Source: Pseudomonadota bacterium (GTDB taxonomy: Bacteria > Pseudomonadota > Alphaproteobacteria > Acetobacterales > Acetobacteraceae). From it: a stretch of DNA of 15,444 nucleotides. Under the pieces are notes generated by a model, which saw nothing but the letters and a program-made list of their open reading frames with translations, was not told where the DNA came from and made no database searches. The stretch is from contig JAJYAF010000011.1 of the NCBI GenBank assembly GCA_021779655.1, forward strand, positions 1 through 15,444. The letters are read 5' to 3'. Positions 1-7,764 of this stretch are shown one piece after another. The position numbers and the translations under genes were made by a program. Position 1 is the first letter of the stretch; the number at the start of each line of letters is the position of its first letter.

Positions 1-96
1 TTCGATCTCGCCATGCACGAATACGCGGGGCTGGCCGTGTATTATGCGCTGGGGCGCAGCAGCGCGCTGTTCCCGGCCCCGCGAACGCCGCCGTAG
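1..96 (+). CDS. 3' end of an unidentified protein (partial)
   Basis: The frame is open from the first base of the window and ends at a TAG at 94-96, giving 31 residues that begin FDLAMHEYAGLAVYYALG and end in PRTPP. The fragment has a short hydrophobic stretch (YAGLAVYYAL) but no motif I can assign. It converges with the porin gene, whose stop lies 10 bases further on. I call it coding mainly because the frame is open to the window edge, the stop fits neatly before the convergent gene, and nothing else explains these bases. The identity is unknown; the upstream sequence would be needed. Confidence 0.5.
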   Translation, partial: FDLAMHEYAGLAVYYALGRSSALFPAPRTPP

Positions 97-102
97 CGGC
101 GT
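85..102. terminator. Hairpin between two convergent stop codons
   Basis: A perfect 7-bp stem (ACGCCGC / GCGGCGT) with a CGTA loop spans the TAG stop of the + strand partial gene and ends 4 bases before the stop of the porin gene. It could end transcription from both sides. There is no T-run on either strand, so it is not a classical intrinsic terminator. Confidence 0.35.
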
Positions 103-106
103 CACT

Positions 107-1435
107 TCAGAACGTCACCGCCGCCCGCGCGCCGCCGATGAACGCGTTGCGAAGGCTGTGTTTCGGATCGCTGGGGTCGGGGACGCCGCCGGCAGGGGTG
201 AACACGTATTGCAGATCCGGCTGCACCACGAGCCACGGCGTGATCTGCGCCTGATAGGTCAGTTCTACCAGTTCCTCGCAGCCGCGCCGCTTCAGCCCCG
301 CATCGCGGTCGAAATCGGCGACCCTGCTGCTCACCCGTCCCAGGCCGAAATCAATGCCGGCGGTATCGTTTTCCCGTCCCGGCAGCGGCGCGGTTATCGT
401 GATGCCGCCGTTGGCGCTGAAGTCCACCAGGTTCTGGCCGGCCGGCGCGGTGATGATCCGGACAAACAGGTTCGCGGTGCGCGAGCTGTCCGCGTGGCTC
501 TGCCACACCGTCTGGTCGGCCACGCCGTAGAACGCGTAATTGCCGCGATGCATCCGTGGCAGGCCATCGCTGTCGGCGGCGGCCAGGGAACGGCCATCGG
601 TATCGAAGCGCTGATCGGGAAAATGTCCGCTATCGTAGAAGCCGCCGAATTTATAGGTGCCGGGCAGTCCTGCCGGTTTCGCGCTATACTGGAATTCCGC
701 GATCCACAGCGCGCCGGTGTTCAGGTTGAACAGCGTGCCGGCGGAGTCGCGCGCCTGCGCATCGGCATAGAACGCGCTGCCGCCCGGATTGTCGTCGAAC
801 ACGCCGGCCAGGACCGTGACATTGTCGGCAGGCTCCGCTCGCAACCGCAGGCCGAGCGATGAAAGCGGGTAGGCCGGTCCGCCGCCATATAGATCGACCG
901 AGGGGATCAAGGGCCAGCCGGCCATGGTGTTCACGAAAAGCCCGGAATAGGTGCTGACCAGAAATTCGGAATCGATGCTCTGCTGGCCGATCTTGAAATC
1001 GAGCCGGTTGCGCAGGAACTGCTGGTCATACCAAAGCTCCCAGAGGCGGGTTGCGTTATCGCCTTCCGTGCCGTTCGCCGCCTGCAGGTCCTGCAGATAA
1101 TACGGGCTGAGCGGTCTGCCATGCAGTTGCAGCGCGCTCACATGAAACGTGCCGCCCGGCAGGCCGAGCAACCTCGCGGTATCGACATCGACACCCAGCG
1201 TCAGCACGCCCTGCATCGTGGCGCCGTTCTTCACCGCGCCGGCCATGTTGTCGAGCAGGGTTTCGCTGTCCACCGCGTCGAACTGGATTCCGTATTGGCC
1301 AAGCGCGGTGCGTATCCCGCCCATATCGCCCAGCATCCCGCCGTCATCGCTCGCGAGGGCGGGGGCGGCACCGGCCGCCGTCAGCATCGACACGGCGAAT
1401 GATAGCCGCAGCCGGAGCCGTTTGGATTTTTTCAT
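107..1435 (-). CDS. OprB-family outer-membrane porin
   Basis: The 442-residue product has a lysine/arginine-rich start, a hydrophobic segment and a likely signal peptidase site after about residue 28 (PALA|SDDG). The mature part matches the OprB carbohydrate-selective porin family: an N-terminal YGIQFD segment, alternating amphipathic beta-strands, LWELWYDQQFL followed by DFKIGQQSIDSEF, and AGVFDDNPGG. The C-terminus ends in Phe (AAVTF), as expected for BAM-assembled barrels. OprB-type porins let small neutral solutes, classically glucose, cross the outer membrane. No sugar genes are nearby. The gene is last in a unit with an EfeB-type peroxidase and a propeller protein, 26 bases after the peroxidase stop and with an AAGGA-type ribosome site, so its substrate may be something else. 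Family assignment is firm; substrate is not. Confidence 0.88.
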   Translation of the reverse strand: MKKSKRLRLRLSFAVSMLTAAGAAPALASDDGGMLGDMGGIRTALGQYGIQFDAVDSETLLDNMAGAVKNGATMQGVLTLGVDVDTARLLGLPGGTFHVSALQLHGRPLSPYYLQDLQAANGTEGDNATRLWELWYDQQFLRNRLDFKIGQQSIDSEFLVSTYSGLFVNTMAGWPLIPSVDLYGGGPAYPLSSLGLRLRAEPADNVTVLAGVFDDNPGGSAFYADAQARDSAGTLFNLNTGALWIAEFQYSAKPAGLPGTYKFGGFYDSGHFPDQRFDTDGRSLAAADSDGLPRMHRGNYAFYGVADQTVWQSHADSSRTANLFVRIITAPAGQNLVDFSANGGITITAPLPGRENDTAGIDFGLGRVSSRVADFDRDAGLKRRGCEELVELTYQAQITPWLVVQPDLQYVFTPAGGVPDPSDPKHSLRNAFIGGARAAVTF

Positions 1436-1461
1436 AAGCTGCGTTTTCCTTCAGTAAAAAG

Positions 1462-2733
1462 TTATGCCTCGAACAGTTTCTGTCCCACATAGCCGTCCCG
1501 CGTCGCACCCGGCGGGCAGGCGAAGATGGCGCTGCCGCCATGCGTGGTGAACTGGTTCAGCGCGTCGAACTTGGATAGCCGGCCGAAAATCGGAATGAAG
1601 GCCGTGCGCGGGTCCTTCTGGAAGCATTGGAAGAACAGCCCGGCATCGTATTCGATGGCCTGCCGCCACGGCGGCCACCGCTCCGCCGTGAAGCTCACGC
1701 CATCATCGTAGGAGTAAGAACGCCGCAGCATCGCGGCGCCGCCGTTGTTTGCGGGCGCGGCGAGCCGCATATGCGCGTTTTCCGGAATGACCGGGTTGCC
1801 GTCGGCGTCGGCCGCCGCGAAATCGGGCGCATCGAATTCCCCCTTGCCGCTGAGCGGCGCGCCGGATTGCTTGTGCCGGCCGATCGTCCTTTCCTGGAAG
1901 GCGACGCTCATCCGGTCCCAATGCTCAAGCGCGATACGGATGCGCCGCGCCACCATGTAGCTGCCCCCCTGCATCCAGGAAGGGTTTTCGCCGTCCACCC
2001 ACACCGCCGGCGCCACGCTCGCGCCTGCCGGGTTCATGGTGCCGTCCTTGAAGCCGAGCAGATTGCGCGGCGTCCCCCGCGTTTTACTGGCGGCGGAAAA
2101 TCCCGTCTGCACCCATCGCAGCAGGGCCGCGCCATAGGAAATCCGGGCGAGTTGCCGCACCGCGTGGAAGGCGACCTGCGGGTCGTCGGCGCAGGCCTGG
2201 ATGCAGACCGCGCCGCCGCTCTGCCCCGGCATCAGCTGGTCGCCGGGAAAGCGCGGCAGATCCACCAGCGCCGCGGGCCGCAGATGCGCGATTCCGTAAC
2301 GGTCATGCCCTTGAAGGCTGAACATCTCCGGGCCGAAACCGAAGGTGAGGGTAAGGCGCTGCGCGCCAAGCCCGGCCGCTTCGCCGGAATCCCGGGGCGG
2401 CTGCTGGGAAGAGCCGTCTTCGCCGACCGGCTGGCCGGCGGTCAGGCGCGCCGCCGCCACGGTCCAGCCGCGCAGCATCTCGACCAGCTCCGCCCGGTTC
2501 GCGGCCGCCAGGTCGAATGACGCGAAATAGAGCGATTGTTGCATCGGCGTGGTAATGCCGGCCTGGTGCGGGCCATAAAACGGCACCAGGCCCGGTGGTT
2601 CCGGCTCGCCGCGCGCAGACGCCGCCGCGCCCGCCACCCCGCCGACCCCGGCGGCTCCGGCCAGCCCGGCGGCCGCGAGGAAATTGCGGCGCGAGGGGCG
2701 CGGATACAAAGCCTCGTCTTTCATGTCCTTCAT
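1462..2733 (-). CDS. efeB: Dyp-type heme peroxidase, EfeB family, Tat-exported
   Basis: The 423-residue product starts with a Tat signal (SRRNFLAAAG, residues 14-23) followed by an Ala/Gly-rich hydrophobic stretch, so it should be exported folded with heme. It has the family hallmark GFKDGT (227-232; catalytic Asp230), the likely proximal heme ligand His321 in ENAHMR, the distal arginine in MLRRSYSY (about Arg338), and a C-terminal FIPIFGRL segment. Length is normal for EfeB. In E. coli, EfeB works with EfeU and EfeO in ferrous iron uptake and has been proposed to take iron from heme; no efeU or efeO gene is in this window. Its ATG overlaps the stop of the upstream propeller gene (ATGA, 2730-2733), indicating translational coupling. 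A second ATG four codons in is possible. Family is sure; physiological substrate is inferred. Confidence 0.93.
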   Translation of the reverse strand: MKDMKDEALYPRPSRRNFLAAAGLAGAAGVGGVAGAAASARGEPEPPGLVPFYGPHQAGITTPMQQSLYFASFDLAAANRAELVEMLRGWTVAAARLTAGQPVGEDGSSQQPPRDSGEAAGLGAQRLTLTFGFGPEMFSLQGHDRYGIAHLRPAALVDLPRFPGDQLMPGQSGGAVCIQACADDPQVAFHAVRQLARISYGAALLRWVQTGFSAASKTRGTPRNLLGFKDGTMNPAGASVAPAVWVDGENPSWMQGGSYMVARRIRIALEHWDRMSVAFQERTIGRHKQSGAPLSGKGEFDAPDFAAADADGNPVIPENAHMRLAAPANNGGAAMLRRSYSYDDGVSFTAERWPPWRQAIEYDAGLFFQCFQKDPRTAFIPIFGRLSKFDALNQFTTHGGSAIFACPPGATRDGYVGQKLFEA

Positions 2734-3881
2734 TTTCCTTTCCCCGGTCTGGCCGCGACGAGCGTGTTCATGTCGTCCTCGACATAATAAAGCCCCTGTC
2801 CGTCCGGCATCACCGCGAGCCCGAACAGATCGCCGCTGCCCGGCGGCGTCTGCGCCTCGTCACCGTCGATCAGCCGCCGGCCGATCTGCCGGCCGCTCCG
2901 GGGATCCATCTCGACCAGATCGCCATTCAAGCCGTTCACGGCGAGCAGATTGCCGTTGGGCGCCAGGGCCAGCGCCAGCGGCCGGGCGAGGAAGCCATCC
3001 CGGGTCACTTCCCGGCCGGTGCCGGCGGAACGGGTGCGGGTGCCCGCCTCGTCGATCGCCACGATCCGGTTGCCAAGCGCATCGGAGACGAAGAGCTGCC
3101 CGTCAGCGCCCAGCGTGAGCCCGGTCGGGCCGATCAGAAACGCGCCCGGATCGGCCTGCGCGCCGAAGCCCTGCGCGATGACGGTACTGGCGCGCACCGC
3201 CGGCGGCTTGCCGGACGGGATCACGAGATCAAGCCGCACTACATTGGCCTGCCGGTGGACCGCGCTCGCGGCGGAACCGCCAAGCCCGAACCCGACATTG
3301 CTGACAAAGAGCTGCGCCTGGTCCCCCCGGTCGATCACCGCCATGTCGCCCCAGGGATCGTCGATGTCCGGCCCGGTTATCGTGCCGGCCACTTCTCCCT
3401 TGGCATCGAGCACGATGAGGCAGCCTGAACCCAGCGTCCGGGCCGTGCCGTCGGTGCTGGGCGCGCTGCCCACGATCACCCAGCCGGATTTCAGCACCGC
3501 CAGGGCGGCGGTAAGACCCACGCCGCCGGGGCAGCCGGCCAGATGTCGCGGCACGGTGGCGAAAACCGAAAGCGCGCCTGTCGCCGGGCGATAGTCCACA
3601 AGGGTCGTGCCGGTGCCCTGGAAGTTCCGGGCGTCGTTGAAATTGGTGACCAGCACGTCACCCTTTTGCACGCTGCCAAAGTCAGCGGGCGCGATCGCCA
3701 CCGCATAGGGATTCAGGTCGCCGTTCGCGGGCTCGGTGGAGGCGAGCGTCTGGGACTTCCCAAGACCGGCGAGGAATCCTCCGGTCCCGGCCCGGGCCGC
3801 CGGGGAGAGAGCCAGTGCGCAGGCCAGGAGAAGCGCCGGCAGAGCGGGGTTTGAGGCCATGCGGGGGCCACGTTTGGTCAT
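2730..3881 (-). CDS. Secreted NHL-type beta-propeller protein
   Basis: The frame extends upstream, but I start at MTKRGPRM (383 residues) because GGAA lies about 9 bases before this ATG and a signal peptide follows (hydrophobic to LSPAARA, cleavage near residue 31). The rest is repeated NHL-like beta-propeller blades: NPYAVAIAP (57-65) with GDVLVTNFND, GPTGLTLGADGQLFVSD (251-267), RPLALALAPNGNLLAVN (300-316) and DLFGLAVMPDGQGLYYVED (351-369). Cys117 and Cys154 could form a disulfide in the periplasm. No catalytic motif is evident, so it may bind a ligand or partner. It is first in the unit with efeB and the porin, shares the ATGA overlap with efeB, and lies behind a Fur-like box. A scaffold or substrate-delivery role for the peroxidase is inference only. 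Confidence 0.82.
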   Translation of the reverse strand: MTKRGPRMASNPALPALLLACALALSPAARAGTGGFLAGLGKSQTLASTEPANGDLNPYAVAIAPADFGSVQKGDVLVTNFNDARNFQGTGTTLVDYRPATGALSVFATVPRHLAGCPGGVGLTAALAVLKSGWVIVGSAPSTDGTARTLGSGCLIVLDAKGEVAGTITGPDIDDPWGDMAVIDRGDQAQLFVSNVGFGLGGSAASAVHRQANVVRLDLVIPSGKPPAVRASTVIAQGFGAQADPGAFLIGPTGLTLGADGQLFVSDALGNRIVAIDEAGTRTRSAGTGREVTRDGFLARPLALALAPNGNLLAVNGLNGDLVEMDPRSGRQIGRRLIDGDEAQTPPGSGDLFGLAVMPDGQGLYYVEDDMNTLVAARPGKGK

Positions 3882-3901
3882 GGGTGTTCCTTTCGGTTTT
3901 T

Positions 3902-3920
3902 GGTAATGCGAGGCATTCTC
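3902..3920. promoter_or_regulatory. Fur-box-like operator upstream of the propeller-efeB-porin unit
   Basis: The 19-mer GGTAATGCGAGGCATTCTC matches the classical Fur consensus GATAATGATAATCATTATC at 13 of 19 positions, including AATG and CATT in both arms. It lies 21-39 bases upstream of the propeller start, in the 77-base gap after fbpC, where the promoter must be. It shares the core AATG-n-GA-nn-CATTCT with the site before fbpA. Fur, or another iron regulator, binding here is inferred. Confidence 0.6.
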
Positions 3921-3923
3921 ATC

Positions 3924-3941
3924 AAAGCGGCGCAAGGCCGC
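3924..3941 (-). terminator. Possible weak terminator of the fbpABC unit
   Basis: On the minus strand, 18 bases past the fbpC stop, GCGGC-CTTGC-GCCGC forms a 5-bp GC stem with a 5-base loop, followed by only TTT. It would separate fbpABC from the Fur-box-controlled unit downstream. The short stem and T-run make this a weak call. Confidence 0.35.
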
Positions 3942-3958
3942 CATACGGATTGAAGGTT

Positions 3959-5035
3959 TCATGCGGGAAGCGGCTCCGCGTACGCCATTACCGCGCCCTC
4001 CACCCGCAACCACATTTTGGCGCCCGGCTCCGGAAGATCGTGGCCGAAAACCCGGGCGGTGAGCACGCCGGTGCCCGCGTCCGCGCCCGCCTCGGCGAGG
4101 TTGAGATGCAGCAGGGCGTCATGGCCGAGAAAGCTGACATGCCCGACCCTCGCGGCGATGCCGCCGGGCACGGGCTCTGGTGCCAGCTTGATCTGTTCCG
4201 GGCGGATCATGACCGAAACCGCGCCCTCGGCCTGCGCGTCGGCGGGGGGGTTGGCAAGGTCGAGTTCTCCCAGGGCGCAGCGCACCTTCGCTCCGGCCAC
4301 GATTCCCTTGAGAAACGCGGCGGTGCCGACGAAGCTCGCCACCTCTCTGCTCGCCGGGCGCTGGTAGAGCAGCCGGGGCGAGCCGATTTGCGCCACCACC
4401 CCCTGGCGCAGCACCACGACCTCCTCGCCCAGGGAAAGCGCCTCTTCCTGGTCGTGCGTCACCAGAATCGCGGTGGCTTCAGCGGCCCGGATGGCGGCGG
4501 CCACGGCTTCGCGCGTCTGTTCGCGCAGGCTGGCATCGAGCGCGGAAAACGGCTCGTCCAGGAGCAAAAGCCTGGGTTTGGGTGCCAGTGCCCGGGCCAG
4601 CGCGACACGCTGCTGCTCGCCGCCCGAGAGTTCGTGCGGCGCGCGCGCGGCATAGGATTCCGGCAGCCCCACCAGGCTCAGCAGTTCGGCCACCCGCGCC
4701 CGCGCCCGCCGTTCCGCCCGGCAGAGGCCGAAGGTGATATTATCGGCCACGCTCAGATGCGGGAACAGCGCGCCTTCCTGCGGGACATAACCGATTCCCC
4801 GCCGCTCCGGCTGCCGGAAGATCGTTTCCGAGGCGACCGTTTCGTTGCCGATCCGTATCTCCCCGGCATCCGGCCGCTCGAACCCGGCGATCAACCGCAG
4901 CAGCGTGGTCTTGCCGCTGCCCGATACTCCCAGCACGGCGGTAAGCGCCCGGGGCGCGACGGCCAGGCTTACATCCCGCAGCACCGGCCCGGCGCCGAAG
5001 GATTTGGCGAGGTGCCTGACCGTAACTCCCGTCAT
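3959..5035 (-). CDS. fbpC: Ferric-iron ABC transporter ATP-binding protein
   Basis: This 358-residue ABC ATPase has Walker A GVSGSGKT (36-43), Q-loop Gln86 (YVPQEGALFPH), signature LSGGEQQRVALARAL (136-150), Walker B LLLLDEPFSALD (156-167) and H-loop His194 (LVTHDQEEA). A regulatory TOBE-like C-terminal domain runs from about 270 (SVMIRPEQIKL) to the end. This is the CUT1/FbpC layout, and the length is typical. The start MTGVTVRHL overlaps the permease stop as ATGA (5032-5035); the frame continues upstream but only as read-through inside fbpB. It powers import through FbpB of Fe(III) delivered by FbpA. Alone, the sequence could fit a related importer (putrescine, thiamine, phosphonate); the FbpA partner decides for iron. 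Confidence 0.93.
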   Translation of the reverse strand: MTGVTVRHLAKSFGAGPVLRDVSLAVAPRALTAVLGVSGSGKTTLLRLIAGFERPDAGEIRIGNETVASETIFRQPERRGIGYVPQEGALFPHLSVADNITFGLCRAERRARARVAELLSLVGLPESYAARAPHELSGGEQQRVALARALAPKPRLLLLDEPFSALDASLREQTREAVAAAIRAAEATAILVTHDQEEALSLGEEVVVLRQGVVAQIGSPRLLYQRPASREVASFVGTAAFLKGIVAGAKVRCALGELDLANPPADAQAEGAVSVMIRPEQIKLAPEPVPGGIAARVGHVSFLGHDALLHLNLAEAGADAGTGVLTARVFGHDLPEPGAKMWLRVEGAVMAYAEPLPA

Positions 5036-6741
5036 CGGCGGGGGGAGTAAACCGTGGCAGCACCGAAACGGCGCGCCAGCAGCCAGGATGCCGCCATTGA
5101 AAGCGCCACCAGGGCGGCGGCGTAGGGCGCGGCGGCGGCAAAGGCGAGGGTCGCGGTATTCGCCCAGATCTCGGTCGCCAGGGTTTGCATGCCGGTCGGG
5201 GCGAGCAGCAGGGTCGCCGTCAGCTCCGTTACCACGGCGATGAACACAATCGACATCGCGGCGCCCAACCCCGGGCCGGCCAGCGGCAGGATAATCCGCG
5301 CCACTGCCTGCCACCGGTTCAATCCAAGGGAGCGGCCGACCTCTTCCAGCCTTGCCTGGGCCTGCATGAAACCGGAACGCACGTTCACCAGCGCCAGCGG
5401 CAGAAACAGGATGGCATAGCCGATCACCAGCAGCAGCGTGCTCTGATAAAGCGGGCGCAGGACGTGCACCGCGAGCGTCACCAGCGCCAGCGCCACGACA
5501 ATGCCGGGAATGCTCTGCGCCAGGTAGGCGCTGCGCTCCAGCAGCGTGACAGCGGGGAGATGATAGCGTGCCGAAAGCAGCCCGAGCGGCAGCGCCAGCG
5601 CCAGGGTCAGCCCGGCACCGTAAAGACCGAGCCGGATGGAAACCCAGCTGGTCCGCAGCAGCATGCCCGGCGTGTAACCGGCAACGGTTGTGGCGGCGTC
5701 AGTTGGCTGGGTGAGCCAGTAGAGGATCATGCCGAGCGGCAGCCCGAGCGTGAGCAGCGCCAGCAGCGCGAACCCAGCGGCGCAAACGAAGCGCCAGCGC
5801 CCGAGCCGGTGCCGCACGGCCTTGCCCCGCGTGCCGCGCGCCACCCGGCCATAGCGCGCCTTGCCCCGCACCAGCCATTCGGCGGCCAGGCAGGCGATGC
5901 ACAGAAGCACCAGCACCACCGAGAGCAGCGCCGGTTCCGCGCCGGAGAAGCCGGTGCGGTATGCGGCATAGATCGTCGTGGTGAAGCTGCGGAAACGCAG
6001 CAACGCGAAGGCGCCGAATTCCACCAGCACGTCGAGCGCGACCAGCAGCATCCCGCCCAGCAGCGCCGGCCGCAACTGCGGCAGCACCACCCGTCGGAAC
6101 ACCGCCCAGCCGCCATTGCCCAGGGCGCCATTGCCCAGGGCGCCATTGCCCAGGGCGCCATTGCCCAGGGCGCCATTGCCCAGGGTGCCATTGCCCAGGG
6201 CGCGCGCCGTCTCCTCCAGCGCCGGGTCCAGTTCGCGCAGCGCCGCGGCCACCGGCAGGTAAACCAAGGGCATGTAAGAAACGCTCACCACCAGCAGCGC
6301 GCCCGCGAAACCCTCAAGCGCGGGGTCCAGCGAGACCCAGGCATAGCTCGTGATGAACGGCGGAATGGCGAGCGGCGCCACCACCAGCGCCGCCCAGATT
6401 CCCGCGCCGGGCAGATCGGTCCGCTCCACCGCCCAGGCGGCGGCGGTGCCGGCCACGCCGCAAATCGTCGCGGCCCCCAGCATGAGCAGCAGCGAATTGC
6501 CCAGCAGCGTGGCGACCAGCGGCCGGAACAGGAGCGCCCGTGCAACCGCCCATCCGGCGTCGGCCGCCTGGCCGAGAGTCACCATAACCGGCAGCAGCAC
6601 CAGAACCGCCGCCAGCGACGAAGCCGCCAGCAGCGCCGCGCCGGGTGCTGACCGGCGGGGCGGCGGAGCGGCGGGCAGGGCGGCCCGCGCGGCCACGCCC
6701 GGCATCAGATCAGGCATCAGATCGGGTATCGGCTCCGGCAT
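5032..6741 (-). CDS. fbpB: Ferric-iron ABC transporter permease, two fused domains, with expanded EAA loop
   Basis: The 569-residue protein has two homologous permease halves, about 12 hydrophobic spans, as in FbpB/SfuB and ThiP. Each half has an EAA motif that docks the ATPase. The second is normal: LEEVGRSLG (465-473) followed by LNRWQAVARIILP. The first reads LEETARALGNG (175-185), then carries TLGNG plus four ALGNG units before GWAVFRRVVLP. Removing these 25 residues restores the same spacing as the second motif. The insertion is encoded by a six-copy 15-bp tandem repeat. The ATG directly follows the fbpA TGA. In-frame ATGs at codons 9 and 13 (MPDLMPGV), inside a short 12-bp repeat, are alternative starts; the proline-rich first 35 residues are probably cytoplasmic. 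Confidence 0.92.
   Translation of the reverse strand: MPEPIPDLMPDLMPGVAARAALPAAPPPRRSAPGAALLAASSLAAVLVLLPVMVTLGQAADAGWAVARALLFRPLVATLLGNSLLLMLGAATICGVAGTAAAWAVERTDLPGAGIWAALVVAPLAIPPFITSYAWVSLDPALEGFAGALLVVSVSYMPLVYLPVAAALRELDPALEETARALGNGTLGNGALGNGALGNGALGNGALGNGGWAVFRRVVLPQLRPALLGGMLLVALDVLVEFGAFALLRFRSFTTTIYAAYRTGFSGAEPALLSVVLVLLCIACLAAEWLVRGKARYGRVARGTRGKAVRHRLGRWRFVCAAGFALLALLTLGLPLGMILYWLTQPTDAATTVAGYTPGMLLRTSWVSIRLGLYGAGLTLALALPLGLLSARYHLPAVTLLERSAYLAQSIPGIVVALALVTLAVHVLRPLYQSTLLLVIGYAILFLPLALVNVRSGFMQAQARLEEVGRSLGLNRWQAVARIILPLAGPGLGAAMSIVFIAVVTELTATLLLAPTGMQTLATEIWANTATLAFAAAAPYAAALVALSMAASWLLARRFGAATVYSPRR
6111..6200. repeat. 15-bp tandem repeat x 6 inside fbpB
   Basis: CGCCATTGCCCAGGG is repeated head to tail six times without gaps. 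Five copies are identical and the last (6186-6200) has T for C at its first base. The unit is a multiple of three, so gain or loss of copies keeps the fbpB frame; each encodes Leu-Gly-Asn-Gly plus Ala or Thr. Near-identity of copies suggests recent expansion by slippage or recombination. Confidence 0.97.
6701..6736. repeat. 12-bp imperfect tandem repeat at the start of fbpB
   Basis: GGCATCAGATCA (6701-6712) is followed by GGCATCAGATCG (6713-6724, one difference) and a diverged third copy GGTATCGGCTCC (6725-6736). On the coding strand this gives the residue series MPEP-IPDL-MPDL-MPGV with three in-frame ATGs, so it also multiplies possible start codons. Confidence 0.8.
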
Positions 6742-7749
6742 TCAAATCAACCCGGCCTGTTGCAGAAGCGCCCCGGCCTCCCGGTCATCGCCCAAAGCCG
6801 CCGGGTCGATCGGCGGCGGCTGCAATTCCCGCAAGGGCCGTAGCCTGGGGTTGGCCGGAATGCCGGGGCGCAGCGGATATTCGAAATCGATATCGCTTTC
6901 GCCCAGCATTTGCTGCGCCGGCGCGCTCACCAGAAACGCCAGGAATTGCTGCGCGGCCTTGGGATGGGCAGAGGATTTCAGCACGCCCGCGCCGGAAATA
7001 TTGACCAGCCCGCCGATATCGCCGCCCTTGAAGTGATACAGCCGGCTATGGATATTCGCGGCGCCGAGGGCGTTTTCCAGCCGATACCAGTAGTAGTTGT
7101 TGATGATGGCGAACGCCACGCTGCCGCGCGCCACGGCGGCGGCCGCGCCTTCATCGTCCTGATAGACCGTCCCGTTGGCCTTCAGCCCCTGCAACCAGGC
7201 CAGCGCCCGGGCTTTCCCTTCCTGCCTGATGACCGCCGAGACCAGAGGCAGAAAATCCGCGTCGCTGGGCGCGAAGCCGAATTTGCCCTTCCATTCCGGC
7301 TTTCCGAGATCGAGCAGGGAAGCCGGAAGCGCCGATTCGCGGATCAGCGCGGGATCGTAGGCAAGCACGTTCTCGCGTGCCAGCACGCCGAGCCAGTGGC
7401 CATCGGCCGCGCTGTAGCGTGCCGGCACCTGCGCTGCCGTGGTTTTATCCGCCGGCGCGAGGAGGCCCTTTTCGTCCAGCAGATCAAGTTCCGGCGAATT
7501 TTCCGTGAAGAATACATCGGCCGGCGAATCCGCTCCCTCCTGGAGGATTTCGCTCGCCAGCTCCGGCCCTTCGCCCTCCCGCAACCGCACGGCGATGCCG
7601 GATTCCCGGGTAAAAGCCGCGATCAGCATGGCATTCACCTGCGGATGCTGCGCGCTGTAGAGCGTCAGCGTCTCCGCGAAGCCGGGTGCTGCGCCCAGGC
7701 CGAAAGCCAGGGCGGCCGTGGAAGCCAGAGCCGGAAAAGAAAACCGCAT
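6742..7749 (-). CDS. fbpA: Periplasmic ferric-iron-binding protein
   Basis: The 335-residue class I binding protein has a signal peptide with probable cleavage after residue 25 (APGFA|ETLTLYS). It carries the full FbpA-type iron site: His35 in YSAQHP, Glu83 in FFTENSPE and the tandem Tyr219-Tyr220 in INNYYWYRL. In mature numbering these are about 10, 58, 194 and 195, almost exactly the positions known for Haemophilus FbpA (9, 57, 195, 196). It should bind Fe(III) in the periplasm and deliver it to FbpBC. I choose the ATG at 7749 because GAGG lies 6 bases before it; the ATG two codons earlier touches the GAGG. Its TGA abuts the fbpB ATG. A Fur-like box lies 16-34 bases upstream, with a likely promoter above it. 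Confidence 0.93.
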   Translation of the reverse strand: MRFSFPALASTAALAFGLGAAPGFAETLTLYSAQHPQVNAMLIAAFTRESGIAVRLREGEGPELASEILQEGADSPADVFFTENSPELDLLDEKGLLAPADKTTAAQVPARYSAADGHWLGVLARENVLAYDPALIRESALPASLLDLGKPEWKGKFGFAPSDADFLPLVSAVIRQEGKARALAWLQGLKANGTVYQDDEGAAAAVARGSVAFAIINNYYWYRLENALGAANIHSRLYHFKGGDIGGLVNISGAGVLKSSAHPKAAQQFLAFLVSAPAQQMLGESDIDFEYPLRPGIPANPRLRPLRELQPPPIDPAALGDDREAGALLQQAGLI

Positions 7750-7764
7750 TGCCATCCTCGAACT

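Noticed and set aside
107..1435. The porin as evidence for a sugar-uptake locus
   Set aside because: The OprB family is usually linked to glucose, but no sugar transporter or catabolic gene lies near, while the unit contains an EfeB peroxidase and a Fur-like box.
3815..5050. A 411-codon + strand frame opposite fbpC
   Set aside because: Antisense to an ATPase with all motifs intact; the product is Arg/His/Gly-rich and resembles nothing.
5185..6651. A 488-codon open frame on the + strand opposite fbpB
   Set aside because: It is antisense to a clear permease gene, is full of Gln/Arg/His from reversed hydrophobic codons, and owes its IAQGA repeats to the 15-bp array. High GC content keeps such frames open.
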